A stretch of 64,000 nucleotides of DNA from JAQWCH01 sp050952725 (GCA_050952725.1 JBMNLN010000001.1:496001-560000), one strand, 5' to 3'. Counted from the stretch's first letter, positions 26,148 through 34,723 are shown. A program made the numbers and translations. Notes: generated by a model not told the origin, from the sequence alone.

Positions 26148-29072
26148 ATGAAGAATAAAAAACTATTAATTTCCGTTATTATGACCATTGTTTTGTGTGC
26201 TACGGCTTGTAATCAGACACCTTCTTTGGATTCCTTAGGGCCTAATCTCTCGGAAACGACTTCTTTCGACTCCTCAGAGCCTAGTTCATCGGGAACAACT
26301 TTGTCAGAATCTTCCGAGTCAAGTTCGTCGGAAACGACTTCGTTTAACTCCTCAGAGTCCAGCTCATCGGGAATAACTTCATCAGAATCTTCTGAGCCAG
26401 ATTCCTCAGAGCCCTATGAACCACCCTCTGGCGAAAGAATCTCCTCTAACTGGGAAAACATTCCTAAAAACTACAATAAGAACTTTAAATATTTTGGTTT
26501 CTATCACCCTGATGGCTTTGTCAATGAACCATCAATGCTCGAAGAAATCGACAGTTTAGAGATGTGCAATTTCTATTTACTCGGCGTTGGTACTCCCACG
26601 GTGTTACGCGAGAAATTAGCTTTTGTAAAATCAAAAGGTGCGAAATGTTCAGTTGGGGTTCCCAGTGGTATTTATTACCTCGATTACTCTCAGAAATATG
26701 GAATGGGCTATGTTCACCTTTTAAGAAATAATTGGCAGGCTCTCCTTAATGATTTCACCTCGAGCATTAGCGATTATATTAACGATGGGACCATCTATGC
26801 TTTTTACATCGATGAACCAGCGTGGAACGGGATTAGGGAAGCAGAATTTTCTACTGTCTTTAATTATTTAGCGGGACGCTTCCCCAATACCGGCCGTATG
26901 GCGTGTTTTGCCACTCCGGAAGTCGGCATTCACCAAAGTGACAAATTAGCCGAACTCCCTTCTTCCTATTTTGATTGTTTAACCGACGTTTCCTACGATT
27001 GTTACGCAGATTGGAATGATGAAGCAAGACTGGGCTACTTAAACAAATTAAAATCGAAATTAACCAAAAACCAATGGATTTGGGCAACGCCTCGGACCTT
27101 TGAAAAAAATCCCTCTAGGATTTCAACAATTATCAATTCCCTCAAAGGTTTTTATACCGAAGCGATTCAAGATAAACAATACCGAGGAATGTCATGTTTC
27201 TCCTGGTCCAATGGTTTTGATGGTGATTGGGACTATGGCGCTAAAGCCTTTGTGCTTGAAGATAGCGAACATTATAGCCGAGAAGTGCATGCGCTGATGT
27301 CCGATGTTGCGCGCTCAATCATCAGAAAACCTCTTATTGATTGGAGCCAAATTCCCGTTTTATCACTCGTGCCACCGCGGGAGGTTTATACATTAGGAGA
27401 GAAAATCCCCTTTCCAAAATGCGGGGCAGTGGATGGCAAAGGCAACGATTTAGAAATCCAATTATCGGTTAAATCTCCAAGTGGTAATGCTGTTGATATT
27501 TCAAATGGATATATTCTTGCGGAAGAAATGGGTCATTATCAATTCACTGTCTCGGTCGAACAGAAGGAGCATCATCGAACTAAAACCTGTGCCGTTTCCG
27601 TAAGATATGATAAAGAAATATCTATTTTCGATAACAGTTCTTATGTTGCTGATGCCGGTGGGGATTCCTCTTCGCTCTGGTGTTGGCCGCGTCAAGTAGT
27701 TACCAATTTTGCTCACACGGGGACGGGATGTCTAAAAGTCACTCCCCATCCTAATGATGGCACTTGGCCAACGATTAAGTTTAACCACGATGGTCATGAC
27801 CTTTGGGATCTTTCCCAGGTGCAAAAAGTTTCACTTTGGATTTATAATCCGAGCGATGAACCGATTAGGGATTTCGGTCTTATCTTTACCAACGAATACC
27901 TGGAGAAAGAGGCCAATGTTTACGCGCTTAAAGACATTCCTTCAAGACAATGGACAAATATCGTCGGTGAAGTCACATCCATTGCCACTAATCCCAAGAT
28001 TAATATTACCAAGACGGCGATTCTCTTTGGCAACTGCGCGAGTGATTATAAAAATCGCACGGTCTTCTATCTTGATGACGTAATGATGATCAATGATGGG
28101 GAAACACCAACTAGCCCATATACTCATGGTTTTGACACCCCCGCTGATGTTATTTCGCTTCCAACCCCAACCGATGCGGACGCCTGGTGTTGGCCCCGAG
28201 CCTTTTCCATGGAAAAAGTTCATGATGGTTTAGGTTCACTTAAAGTCACTCCCCATCCTACTGACGGGACATGGGCAGTTGTTGATTTTGGGCGATACAA
28301 TCTTTCTCAGGCCGAAAAAGTGGAACTATGGCTTTATGCGGATGGTGAGGCTGATTTAAATCACATCGGTTTAATGTTTGCTAAAGAAAGCACCCCTGAT
28401 TATACTTACTACACTGTTTTAACTGCTAAAACTTGGGTGAAATATGAAGTCTCCGTTTCAACTATTCAAGAAAAGATTAGTGATCTAACCAATGTGAGAA
28501 TTTTTATCGGTAATGTGGCAGGTACTTACACCAATCGCTGCCCAATTTTCATGGATAGTTTCAATATTGTTGCTAAAGAAGGGCCTGAAACGCCCCCGGT
28601 AATTAATTGTACCCATCCCTTTGATACCGCAGAAGATGTCGCTTCCTTACCAACACCCACCGCTGATGATGCCTGGTGTTGGCCACGAGCCTTCTCCACC
28701 GAGAGATCTCATGATGGTCCTGGTTCGCTCAAAGTTACCCCACATCCGACCGATGGGACATGGGCCACTGTTAATTTTGGTAAATACAATTTAATTGGTG
28801 TGTCAAAGGTTCGCCTTTGGATTTATGCCGATAGCGATACGAATTTAGATTTGATGGGCTTAATGTTTGCCAAAGGGGATAATATGCCGGCAGCTTACAC
28901 TTACTATACGAGCATTGCCCCCAGGCAATGGGTGTTATACGAGGTTGAAACTTCGACACTTGCTAATTATATTGACGATTTATCAAGCGTAAAAATCTAT
29001 ATTGGTAATGTTGGTGGTACTTATCCGAATCGTTGTCCTATTTTCCTTGATAGTTTTGATTTAGTTAGTTAG
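26148..29072 (+). CDS. Surface lipoprotein: DEP-motif TIM-barrel-like domain plus three beta-sandwich modules
   Basis: 974 residues, paralogue of the preceding lipoprotein. After the lipobox (ATAC, Cys21) comes a Ser/Glu/Thr-rich stalk of about 65 residues made of SSE/SSSGTT-like repeats that would span the cell envelope. The TIM-barrel-like domain (about 100-400) keeps the strand-end motifs, with D222-E223 in FYIDEPAWNG. One divergent module A (about 490-655) and two module B copies (659-810 and 822-973) follow. The extra module and longer stalk suggest reach to a more distant part of the same glycan. GGGAGGAAGG ribosome binding site. Probable surface glycosidase with binding modules; family not recognised. 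Confidence 0.7.
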   Translation: MKNKKLLISVIMTIVLCATACNQTPSLDSLGPNLSETTSFDSSEPSSSGTTLSESSESSSSETTSFNSSESSSSGITSSESSEPDSSEPYEPPSGERISSNWENIPKNYNKNFKYFGFYHPDGFVNEPSMLEEIDSLEMCNFYLLGVGTPTVLREKLAFVKSKGAKCSVGVPSGIYYLDYSQKYGMGYVHLLRNNWQALLNDFTSSISDYINDGTIYAFYIDEPAWNGIREAEFSTVFNYLAGRFPNTGRMACFATPEVGIHQSDKLAELPSSYFDCLTDVSYDCYADWNDEARLGYLNKLKSKLTKNQWIWATPRTFEKNPSRISTIINSLKGFYTEAIQDKQYRGMSCFSWSNGFDGDWDYGAKAFVLEDSEHYSREVHALMSDVARSIIRKPLIDWSQIPVLSLVPPREVYTLGEKIPFPKCGAVDGKGNDLEIQLSVKSPSGNAVDISNGYILAEEMGHYQFTVSVEQKEHHRTKTCAVSVRYDKEISIFDNSSYVADAGGDSSSLWCWPRQVVTNFAHTGTGCLKVTPHPNDGTWPTIKFNHDGHDLWDLSQVQKVSLWIYNPSDEPIRDFGLIFTNEYLEKEANVYALKDIPSRQWTNIVGEVTSIATNPKINITKTAILFGNCASDYKNRTVFYLDDVMMINDGETPTSPYTHGFDTPADVISLPTPTDADAWCWPRAFSMEKVHDGLGSLKVTPHPTDGTWAVVDFGRYNLSQAEKVELWLYADGEADLNHIGLMFAKESTPDYTYYTVLTAKTWVKYEVSVSTIQEKISDLTNVRIFIGNVAGTYTNRCPIFMDSFNIVAKEGPETPPVINCTHPFDTAEDVASLPTPTADDAWCWPRAFSTERSHDGPGSLKVTPHPTDGTWATVNFGKYNLIGVSKVRLWIYADSDTNLDLMGLMFAKGDNMPAAYTYYTSIAPRQWVLYEVETSTLANYIDDLSSVKIYIGNVGGTYPNRCPIFLDSFDLVS
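28122..28580 (+). repeat. Module B copy 2
   Basis: Module B in the 974-residue lipoprotein (residues about 659-810). It keeps AWCWPRAFS, SLKVTPHPTDGTWAVVDFG and NRCPIFMDSFNIV and differs in the segment near 28380-28500. Confidence 0.85.
28611..29069 (+). repeat. Module B copy 3
   Basis: C-terminal module of the 974-residue lipoprotein. Its first two thirds match copy 4 (29553-30011) at the DNA level, with identical runs of about 90 bp near 28770-28862. Confidence 0.85.
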
Positions 29073-29093
29073 GTTGTGCTTTTGTCGCCAATG

Positions 29094-29160
29094 TCGCTTA
29101 TCAATCTTAAATGATAGCGATGCTGAGGGTGGTTAAGAGTTTTCTCTACCGAAAAGCTCA
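29094..29160 (+). other. Hairpins in the gap after the 974-residue lipoprotein gene
   Basis: TCGCTTATC/GATAGCGA (29094-29120, one bulge) and GAGTTTTC/GAAAAGCTC (29138-29160) can fold. A matching pair follows the next gene at 30039-30110, so the structure was duplicated and kept. There is no T-run, so processing or stabilising of mRNA segments is more likely than termination. Confidence 0.45.
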
Positions 29161-29246
29161 TAATGAGGAGGTGGTGAATTGAGTTTAAAATCTAAAGAGT
29201 CGATTATTAAATTTAATTTTTCATTCAAAAAAAGGAGGTTTTGTAA

Positions 29247-30014
29247 ATGAATAAAAAAATTAAACGTTCTACGATAGCATTTGTAAGCATGGGTCTAATG
29301 TTTGCTGGGCTTTACGCGCTTTCGCCCAAAACTCTAATCCATGTCAGTGGTGACTGCACGCATGGCCACGACGGTAATCATTACAACGCTCATGCTCCAA
29401 CTACTACTACAGCCGGAAACAAAGAATTTTGGGTCTGCTGTAAATGTCATGAAAAATTCTTAACTCAACCCGCGGGTATTTTCGTTAATGTGGGATCAGC
29501 CCCTATTATAGGAGAAGGTCATTTGGCCTATATCCCCCGCGTGCTTGAATGCACCCATCCTTTTGACACCGCAGAAGATGTCGCATCCCTACCAACGCCC
29601 ACCGATGCGGATGCCTGGTGTTGGCCACGGGCCTTCTCTACCGAGAGATCTCATGATGGTCCTGGTTCGCTCAAAGTTACCCCACATCCCACCGATGGGA
29701 CATGGGCTGTAGTTAATTTTGGTAAATACAATTTAATTGGTGTGTCAAAGGTTCGCCTTTGGATTTATGCCGATAGCGATACGAATTTAGATTTGATGGG
29801 CTTAACGTTTGCTAAAGGCGATACTCCTACCGCAGCGTATACTTACTATAAGAGTATTGCTCCGAGACAATGGGTGTTATACGAGGTTGCGACTTCAACG
29901 CTTACGAATTATATTGACGACTTATCAAGTGTCAGAATCTTTATCGGTAACGTTGGCGGTACTTATCCGAACCGTTGTCCTATCTTCTTTGATAGTTTTG
30001 ATTTAGTTATTTAG
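29247..30014 (+). CDS. Secreted module B protein with zinc-ribbon-like segment
   Basis: 255 residues. An N-terminal hydrophobic segment (about residues 9-26) acts as signal peptide or anchor; there is no lipobox. Residues about 36-75 read GDCTHGHDGNHYNAHAPTTT and NKEFWVCCKCHEKFLTQPAG, resembling the short Cys/His segment common in Firmicutes surface proteins and probably metal-binding. One module B (103-254) completes the protein. With no catalytic domain it may be a soluble or wall-bound glycan-binding protein. An AAAGGAGG ribosome binding site precedes it. A frameshifted paralogue with two modules follows. Confidence 0.72.
   Translation: MNKKIKRSTIAFVSMGLMFAGLYALSPKTLIHVSGDCTHGHDGNHYNAHAPTTTTAGNKEFWVCCKCHEKFLTQPAGIFVNVGSAPIIGEGHLAYIPRVLECTHPFDTAEDVASLPTPTDADAWCWPRAFSTERSHDGPGSLKVTPHPTDGTWAVVNFGKYNLIGVSKVRLWIYADSDTNLDLMGLTFAKGDTPTAAYTYYKSIAPRQWVLYEVATSTLTNYIDDLSSVRIFIGNVGGTYPNRCPIFFDSFDLVI
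29553..30011 (+). repeat. Module B copy 4 (mosaic)
   Basis: The first part is nearly identical in DNA to copy 3 (for example the run ending near 29805), while the last part, from about 29835, is nearly identical to copy 5 (30920-31015). The switch suggests gene conversion or unequal crossing over. Confidence 0.85.
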
Positions 30015-30331
30015 GTTTTGCTTTTATTATTGCTAATGTCGCTTTCTTATCGGTGTTAAGTGATAGCGATGCTGAGGGGGGGAAGAGCTTTCTCTGCCAA
30101 AAAAACTCTTCATCAGGGGGACGTTTAAAATTACTCCCCCTGATAGTGTTTGACCAATTTTAGATTTTGGCAATTACTATTTAACCCGTTGGCTGTCAAA
30201 TCAAACGCGCTGATATTCACCTTTATTTTAATAGAAGACCCATTATTTAAAGAGGGTGGTCAATTGGTTTTGATGCTAAAGAGTCAACTACTGAATTTAA
30301 TTTTTCGTTCAAGAAAAGGAGGTTTTAGCGG
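30015..30331. other. 317-bp gap: repeated hairpins and possible module remnant
   Basis: It repeats features of 29073-29246: hairpin TCGCT...GATAGCGA (30039-30069), GAAGAG/CTCTTC (about 30083-30110) and the leader sequence from about 30265 to the AAAGGAGG site. It adds a 9-bp stem ATCAGGGGG/CCCCCTGAT (30112-30143) without a T-run, and ATTTTGGCAATTACTATTTAA (30168 onward, split here for length: ATTTTGGCAA then TTACTATTTAACC), which resembles the NFGKYNLT part of module B and may be a decayed fragment. No intact gene was seen. Confidence 0.4.
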
Positions 30332-31572
30332 ATGAATAAAAAAACAAGCGTTTTTTCACATTATCATTTTTAGGAGTGGGATTGATGCTAGTTGCGTTTT
30401 ATAATACTTCGCCCGTTAGCATAATCCGTACTCATGGCAACTGCTCGCATGGTCACGATGGCAATCACTACACCGCTCGTGCTCCAACAACTACTGCAGC
30501 TGGAAACAAAGAATTTTGGGTCTGCTGTAAGTGTCATGAAAAATTTTTAACCCAACCAACGGGTACCTTTGTTAATGTTGGCACGGCCCCTATATTAGGC
30601 ATAGATCATTTAGCTTATGTCCCCCGTGTACTTGAATGCACCCATCCCTTTGATACCGCGGCGGATGTCGCTTCTTTACCAACGCCGACTGATTCGGATG
30701 CCTGGTGTTGGCCGCGAGCCTTCTCCACGGAGAAATCTCATGATGGTCCTGGTTCGCTCAAGGTTACTCCGCATCCCAGCGAGGGTACTTGGGCCGTCGT
30801 TAATTTTGGCAAATATAATTTAACCAACAGTGTGGCCAAAGTGCGTCTTTGGATTTATGCCGATAGCACGATAAATTTAGAAAATATGGGCTTAATGTTC
30901 GCTAAAGGCGATACTCCTGCCGCAGCGTATACTTACTATAAGAGTATTGCTCCGAGACAATGGGTGTTATACGAGGTTGCGACTTCAACGCTTACAAATT
31001 ATATTGACGACTTATCAAATGTCAGAATCTTTATCGGCAACGTTGGCAGTACTTATACGAATCGTTGTCCCCTTTTCCTTGATAGTTTTGATTTAGTCAC
31101 ACTGACCCATGGTTTTGATTCCGCGGCGGATGTCGCTTCCTTACCAACGCCCACTGATGGTGATGCTTGGTGTTGGCCGCGAGCCTTCTCTACTGAAAAA
31201 GCTCATGATGGAGTAGGTTCATTGAAGATTACCCCCCATCCGACCGATGGGAATTGGGCAATTGTCGACTTCGGTAACTATAATTTGAATAACATCCATA
31301 AAATTGAACTGTGGCTCTATCTTGATGGAAGCCAGAATCTTGATTGCATGGGGTTAATGTTCGATCATAACGGTGGTAGCGCCGATTATACCTATTACAC
31401 CCTCTTAATTGCTAAGCAATGGGTGAAATATGAAGTTTTAACTTCGACCCTTGCTTCCTATATAAGCAATTTATCTAATGTTCGCATCTATTTAGGTAAT
31501 GTCGCAGGAAGTTATACTAATCGCGCCCCACTTTTCGTCGATAGTTTCAATCTTGTTCCTAATACAGGTTGA
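30332..31572 (+). CDS. Secreted protein with zinc-ribbon-like segment and two module B copies, frameshifted near its start
   Basis: Paralogue of the preceding gene with one more module. The proper start is the ATG at 30332, 9 nt after an AAAGGAGG site, but its frame ends after 13 codons. The main frame is open upstream of its first usable codon (GTG 30376) and encodes KNKRFFTLSFLGVGLML, aligning with the signal segment of the paralogue. One added A in the run of seven A at 30338-30344 would join the two. So this is a point frameshift, a sequencing or assembly error, or a phase-variable or slippage-controlled gene. Downstream: GNCSHGHDGNHY and FWVCCKCHEKF, then modules at 30640 and 31105. If the main frame alone is translated from 30376 it would lack most of the signal segment. 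Confidence 0.65.
30640..31098 (+). repeat. Module B copy 5
   Basis: First module of the frameshifted protein; its 3' half is almost identical in DNA to copy 4. Confidence 0.85.
31105..31558 (+). repeat. Module B copy 6
   Basis: Second module of the frameshifted protein and the most divergent of the six B copies (GNWAIVDFGNYNL, MFDHNGGSADYTYY), while still holding AWCWPRAFSTEKAHDG. Confidence 0.8.
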
Positions 31573-31597
31573 TGACTGTTTATTATTTAACTACTTT

Positions 31598-31620
31598 TGG
31601 GGCGAGCAAGTCTCGCCCCA
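31598..31620 (+). other. Strong hairpin without T-run between surface and cytoplasmic genes
   Basis: TGGGGCGAG and CTCGCCCCA form a perfect 9-bp GC-rich stem with a CAAGT loop, followed by ATAATATTGG. Its position, 26 bp after the last secreted protein gene, suits an mRNA 3'-end stabiliser or a leaky terminator that sets different levels for the upstream and downstream parts of the operon. Confidence 0.6.
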
Positions 31621-31638
31621 ATAATATTGGAGATACAT

Positions 31639-32583
31639 ATGATGAATAAAAATTTACAATTCGGTATTTTTCATACCGCTTATGAAAAAGCGGGAAATGC
31701 GTTTTTTGATTTTGTTGATTCTGATTATATCAATACTATTCATGTGGAAAGTGATTATGGCAGTGAAAAATTTGAAATCAGCATGAATAAGATTAAATCG
31801 CAACAGCGCGTCCAAGCGTGGATTGCAGTGACCCCAATCGGTTTTGAAATAAAAAATGATGCGACTATGATCGATAATGGGGTTGAAACTTCGGTTTTTA
31901 ATCCGAAGACTAAACTAAGAGAAGACTATAAAAGTCGCGTCAATCAATTAATTGCTTACCTAAAAGAAAAAGGTTATTACAGCCATGTTTGCGGATTTTA
32001 TATGGATGAACCCTTATTATGGAACATTACCAATGACATGTTAGAAGAGTATACAGGTTATTTTCGTACGGTAGCTGCTCCGGATAAGAGATTCTTTATT
32101 TGTTTTTCGGTCGCGGGGGTTTGTCCCGAAATTTGGACGATTAATGATATTCAACCGATTACCAAAAAATCCGTACAGTATTTAACAGATATCGCTTTTG
32201 ATATGTATCATCCTTGGAATGAAACATATGATCAATGTCTTAAGTCAATGCTTGATAAATCTGGGAATCGTGATGATTTACGGTTATGGATGATTCCTTG
32301 TACGATGAACTATCGCGGAACCTATCAAGAAGATGATGCCATTGACCATTTAAATAAATGCTATGAGGTTCTTAAAAACTATCAGTGTTCGGGAGGATTG
32401 ATGTGCTTTACTTATTACACTTTTGATCCAACCGAAGAAGCCTTAGGAAATATTGGTCTACAACATTTAAACAATCCCCACTTGACCAATCAATGGCCAT
32501 CTATTTCTTATTGGCCGCGCCTCATCAAACGCTTAAAAGAAATCGGTAAAGAAATTGTTGCTGCGCATCAACAAGAGGTATAA
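31639..32583 (+). CDS. Cytoplasmic DEP-motif TIM-barrel-like protein, paralogue of the surface barrels
   Basis: 314 residues, no signal peptide. The order of motifs matches the barrel of the two surface lipoproteins: LQFGIFHTAYE, GFYMDEPLLWN (D123-E124), TDIAFDMYHPWNE, LWMIPCTMNYRG and GLMCFTYYTFD. So the same probable enzyme fold exists inside the cell, next to a GH36 gene. A role in degrading imported oligosaccharides is inferred. The ATG at 31639 follows a TTGGAGA site by 6 nt; another ATG follows directly at 31642. A longer frame reaching back to 31597 would start inside the upstream hairpin and is unlikely. Confidence 0.7.
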   Translation: MMNKNLQFGIFHTAYEKAGNAFFDFVDSDYINTIHVESDYGSEKFEISMNKIKSQQRVQAWIAVTPIGFEIKNDATMIDNGVETSVFNPKTKLREDYKSRVNQLIAYLKEKGYYSHVCGFYMDEPLLWNITNDMLEEYTGYFRTVAAPDKRFFICFSVAGVCPEIWTINDIQPITKKSVQYLTDIAFDMYHPWNETYDQCLKSMLDKSGNRDDLRLWMIPCTMNYRGTYQEDDAIDHLNKCYEVLKNYQCSGGLMCFTYYTFDPTEEALGNIGLQHLNNPHLTNQWPSISYWPRLIKRLKEIGKEIVAAHQQEV

Positions 32584-32587
32584 ATTT

Positions 32588-34723
32588 ATGGAAATGAAAT
32601 TTCACGGTTTAGAATTTAAGCTCGATGATGACAAAATTTTCTTAACTAATTTGATGGATTTTGCCCGTCAAAAAGAGGGCGAAAATTACCCGCTTTTTAA
32701 ATTTATTGAGTGTCAAATCGCCGGTGAAAATCATCCCGTTCACTGCGGTGCAAAGCGATTGAACTGCAGTGAATCCAATCGTTTATTTTATGCGTCTTAT
32801 AGCGTTAAGGAAAACAAATTAGAAATTATCACTAAGTCGCCAAAGAACATTACCATCATCTCGAACTTCCAAGCTTTTGATGATTGTAAAGTCATCCGCA
32901 CATGGAATTCGATTAGTAATGATTCTCGAGAAAACGAACTGATTATTGAAAATCTCTCCTCATTAAGATTTGCCGGTTTTGGGGAAAATGGCACGGAGAG
33001 TCTCGAAGATATTGATGTATATGTTTTTCGAAACAGTTGGCATGTCGAGTGCCAAGTAGAAAAGGTTAATCTCAAGGACTCCTGCTTTTATAATGGCAAT
33101 GACCAAAGCATGAAGAGATTTCTTATCTCGAATACTGGTTCGTGGTCAACGAAAGAATATCTCCCTCAGTGCATCATCGAAGATAAAAAAAATCATAAAT
33201 TCCTATTTTTACAAATTGAATCCTCTTCATCGTGGAGTTTGGAAATTGGCGATGAACATAAACTTTTATATCTCCATGCTGGGGGCGCAAATATGACCGA
33301 CCATCAGGCCGCGGTGAAACTAGATAACGCGCCTTCTTCTCCTTATTTAACTAAAGCGGTGGCCTTCGTAGTTGGTGATTCGCTCAATGAGGTCCTGCAA
33401 GAGATGACGAAATATCGACGGCACATTGTTAAGCGTTCTTTAAAGGATAGGGATTTGCCGGTGATATTTAACGAATATATGCATCTTTCTTGGGATAGCC
33501 CCCAGCAGGAAAGAACCGAAATGATCGCTGAACAATTACAAGATTTTGGTATCAAATATTATGTCATTGATTGTGGTTGGCATGATGAATGTGAACCGCG
33601 AGAACTTTATGCAAAATGTGGCGAATGGGTCGAATCGAACCTCCGTTTTCCCAAAGGGATTAAAGCTACCTCGACGAAACTCAAAACCTTGGGAATGAAA
33701 ACGGGATTATGGATGGAACCAGAGATCATCGGGATTAATAATCCGAAAATGCGGGAATATTATGGCGATCGCGCTTTCTTTAAGCGCAATGGTAAGAACG
33801 TTATCAACGCTAGTCGCTTATTTTTGGATTTTCGTCACCCGAAAGTGATTTCCTTTTTAAATAATGCGGTTGATCGCATGATTAATGCGTATGGAGCGAC
33901 TTATCTTAAACTCGATTACAATCAAGATACGGGCTGCGGTACTGAAACCGACGCGATTAATCTCGGCGATGGTCTTCTTCAGTCAACGGCAGCCTACCAA
34001 GCCTGGATTAAATCTTTAAATGAGAAATATCCTCATGTTATTTTTGAAACCTGCGCTTCGGGTGGTTGTCGTATGGATTATGAAACCTTGCAATCATTCT
34101 CATTGACTTCAACCTCTGATCAAACGAACTTTATGAAATATCCTTACATTGTTTCGAATATTCTCTCCGCGGTTCTTCCTGAACAAGCAGGGGTCTGGTC
34201 ATATCCTGTCGACTCGTTAACCAAAATTGATCATGAATATAATTATCACACTCATGGTTTAGATGCGGAGGGGATTAAAGACTACATCGAAAACCAAATT
34301 AGCAAAGAGCAAATCGCGATGAATATGATCAATACTTTTTTAGGTCGCATGCATTTGGCGAGTCCAATCTTTTTGTTAAGTCCAGAAAAACAAGAATTAA
34401 TCAAAGAAGGAATTCGCTATTATAACTCGTTAACCCCTTTTAAAAAGGTCGGCGTTCCTTATCTCCCCTTTGGTTTCTCGCATTTTGGTGATCCTCATGT
34501 CGCCTCGGGTTTTATCGCTAAAAAGACTTTATATCTAGCGGTATGGAATTTAAATGGGAATAAAGAGGTGGTTATTCCCATTAAAGAATACAAACTTAAA
34601 AATATCAGCTTAAAATATCCGACATATTCTAAAGCAAATGTTACAATGAGTAACAACGAAGTAAAGGTCAAATTCATGAATTCTCTTGATTCTTGCTTCT
34701 TGGAAATTGGTTTAGAAGATTGA
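32588..34723 (+). CDS. GH36 alpha-galactosidase
   Basis: 711 residues, cytoplasmic. An N-terminal beta-supersandwich (about 1-300) precedes the TIM barrel with YYVIDCGWHDE, MKTGLWMEPEIIG, the nucleophile D443 in YLKLDYNQD, FETCASGGCRMDY and the acid/base D511 in TSTSDQTNF. These are the conserved GH36 blocks; the usual WTSDNTD is here TSDQTN, a small change next to the catalytic Asp. It would release alpha-linked galactose (or N-acetylgalactosamine, as in some family members) from imported oligosaccharides. The start ATG has an AGAGGT site; a longer frame from 32555 lies inside the upstream gene. Confidence 0.9.
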   Translation: MEMKFHGLEFKLDDDKIFLTNLMDFARQKEGENYPLFKFIECQIAGENHPVHCGAKRLNCSESNRLFYASYSVKENKLEIITKSPKNITIISNFQAFDDCKVIRTWNSISNDSRENELIIENLSSLRFAGFGENGTESLEDIDVYVFRNSWHVECQVEKVNLKDSCFYNGNDQSMKRFLISNTGSWSTKEYLPQCIIEDKKNHKFLFLQIESSSSWSLEIGDEHKLLYLHAGGANMTDHQAAVKLDNAPSSPYLTKAVAFVVGDSLNEVLQEMTKYRRHIVKRSLKDRDLPVIFNEYMHLSWDSPQQERTEMIAEQLQDFGIKYYVIDCGWHDECEPRELYAKCGEWVESNLRFPKGIKATSTKLKTLGMKTGLWMEPEIIGINNPKMREYYGDRAFFKRNGKNVINASRLFLDFRHPKVISFLNNAVDRMINAYGATYLKLDYNQDTGCGTETDAINLGDGLLQSTAAYQAWIKSLNEKYPHVIFETCASGGCRMDYETLQSFSLTSTSDQTNFMKYPYIVSNILSAVLPEQAGVWSYPVDSLTKIDHEYNYHTHGLDAEGIKDYIENQISKEQIAMNMINTFLGRMHLASPIFLLSPEKQELIKEGIRYYNSLTPFKKVGVPYLPFGFSHFGDPHVASGFIAKKTLYLAVWNLNGNKEVVIPIKEYKLKNISLKYPTYSKANVTMSNNEVKVKFMNSLDSCFLEIGLED

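Noticed and set aside
26148..26430. Serine/glutamate repeats as a possible CRISPR or minisatellite
   Set aside because: The repetition is at the protein level (low-complexity stalk) and the DNA units are irregular in length and sequence.
31597..31638. Longer N terminus for the cytoplasmic DEP protein
   Set aside because: It would start at a non-ATG codon within a strong hairpin; the ATG at 31639 has a proper ribosome binding site.
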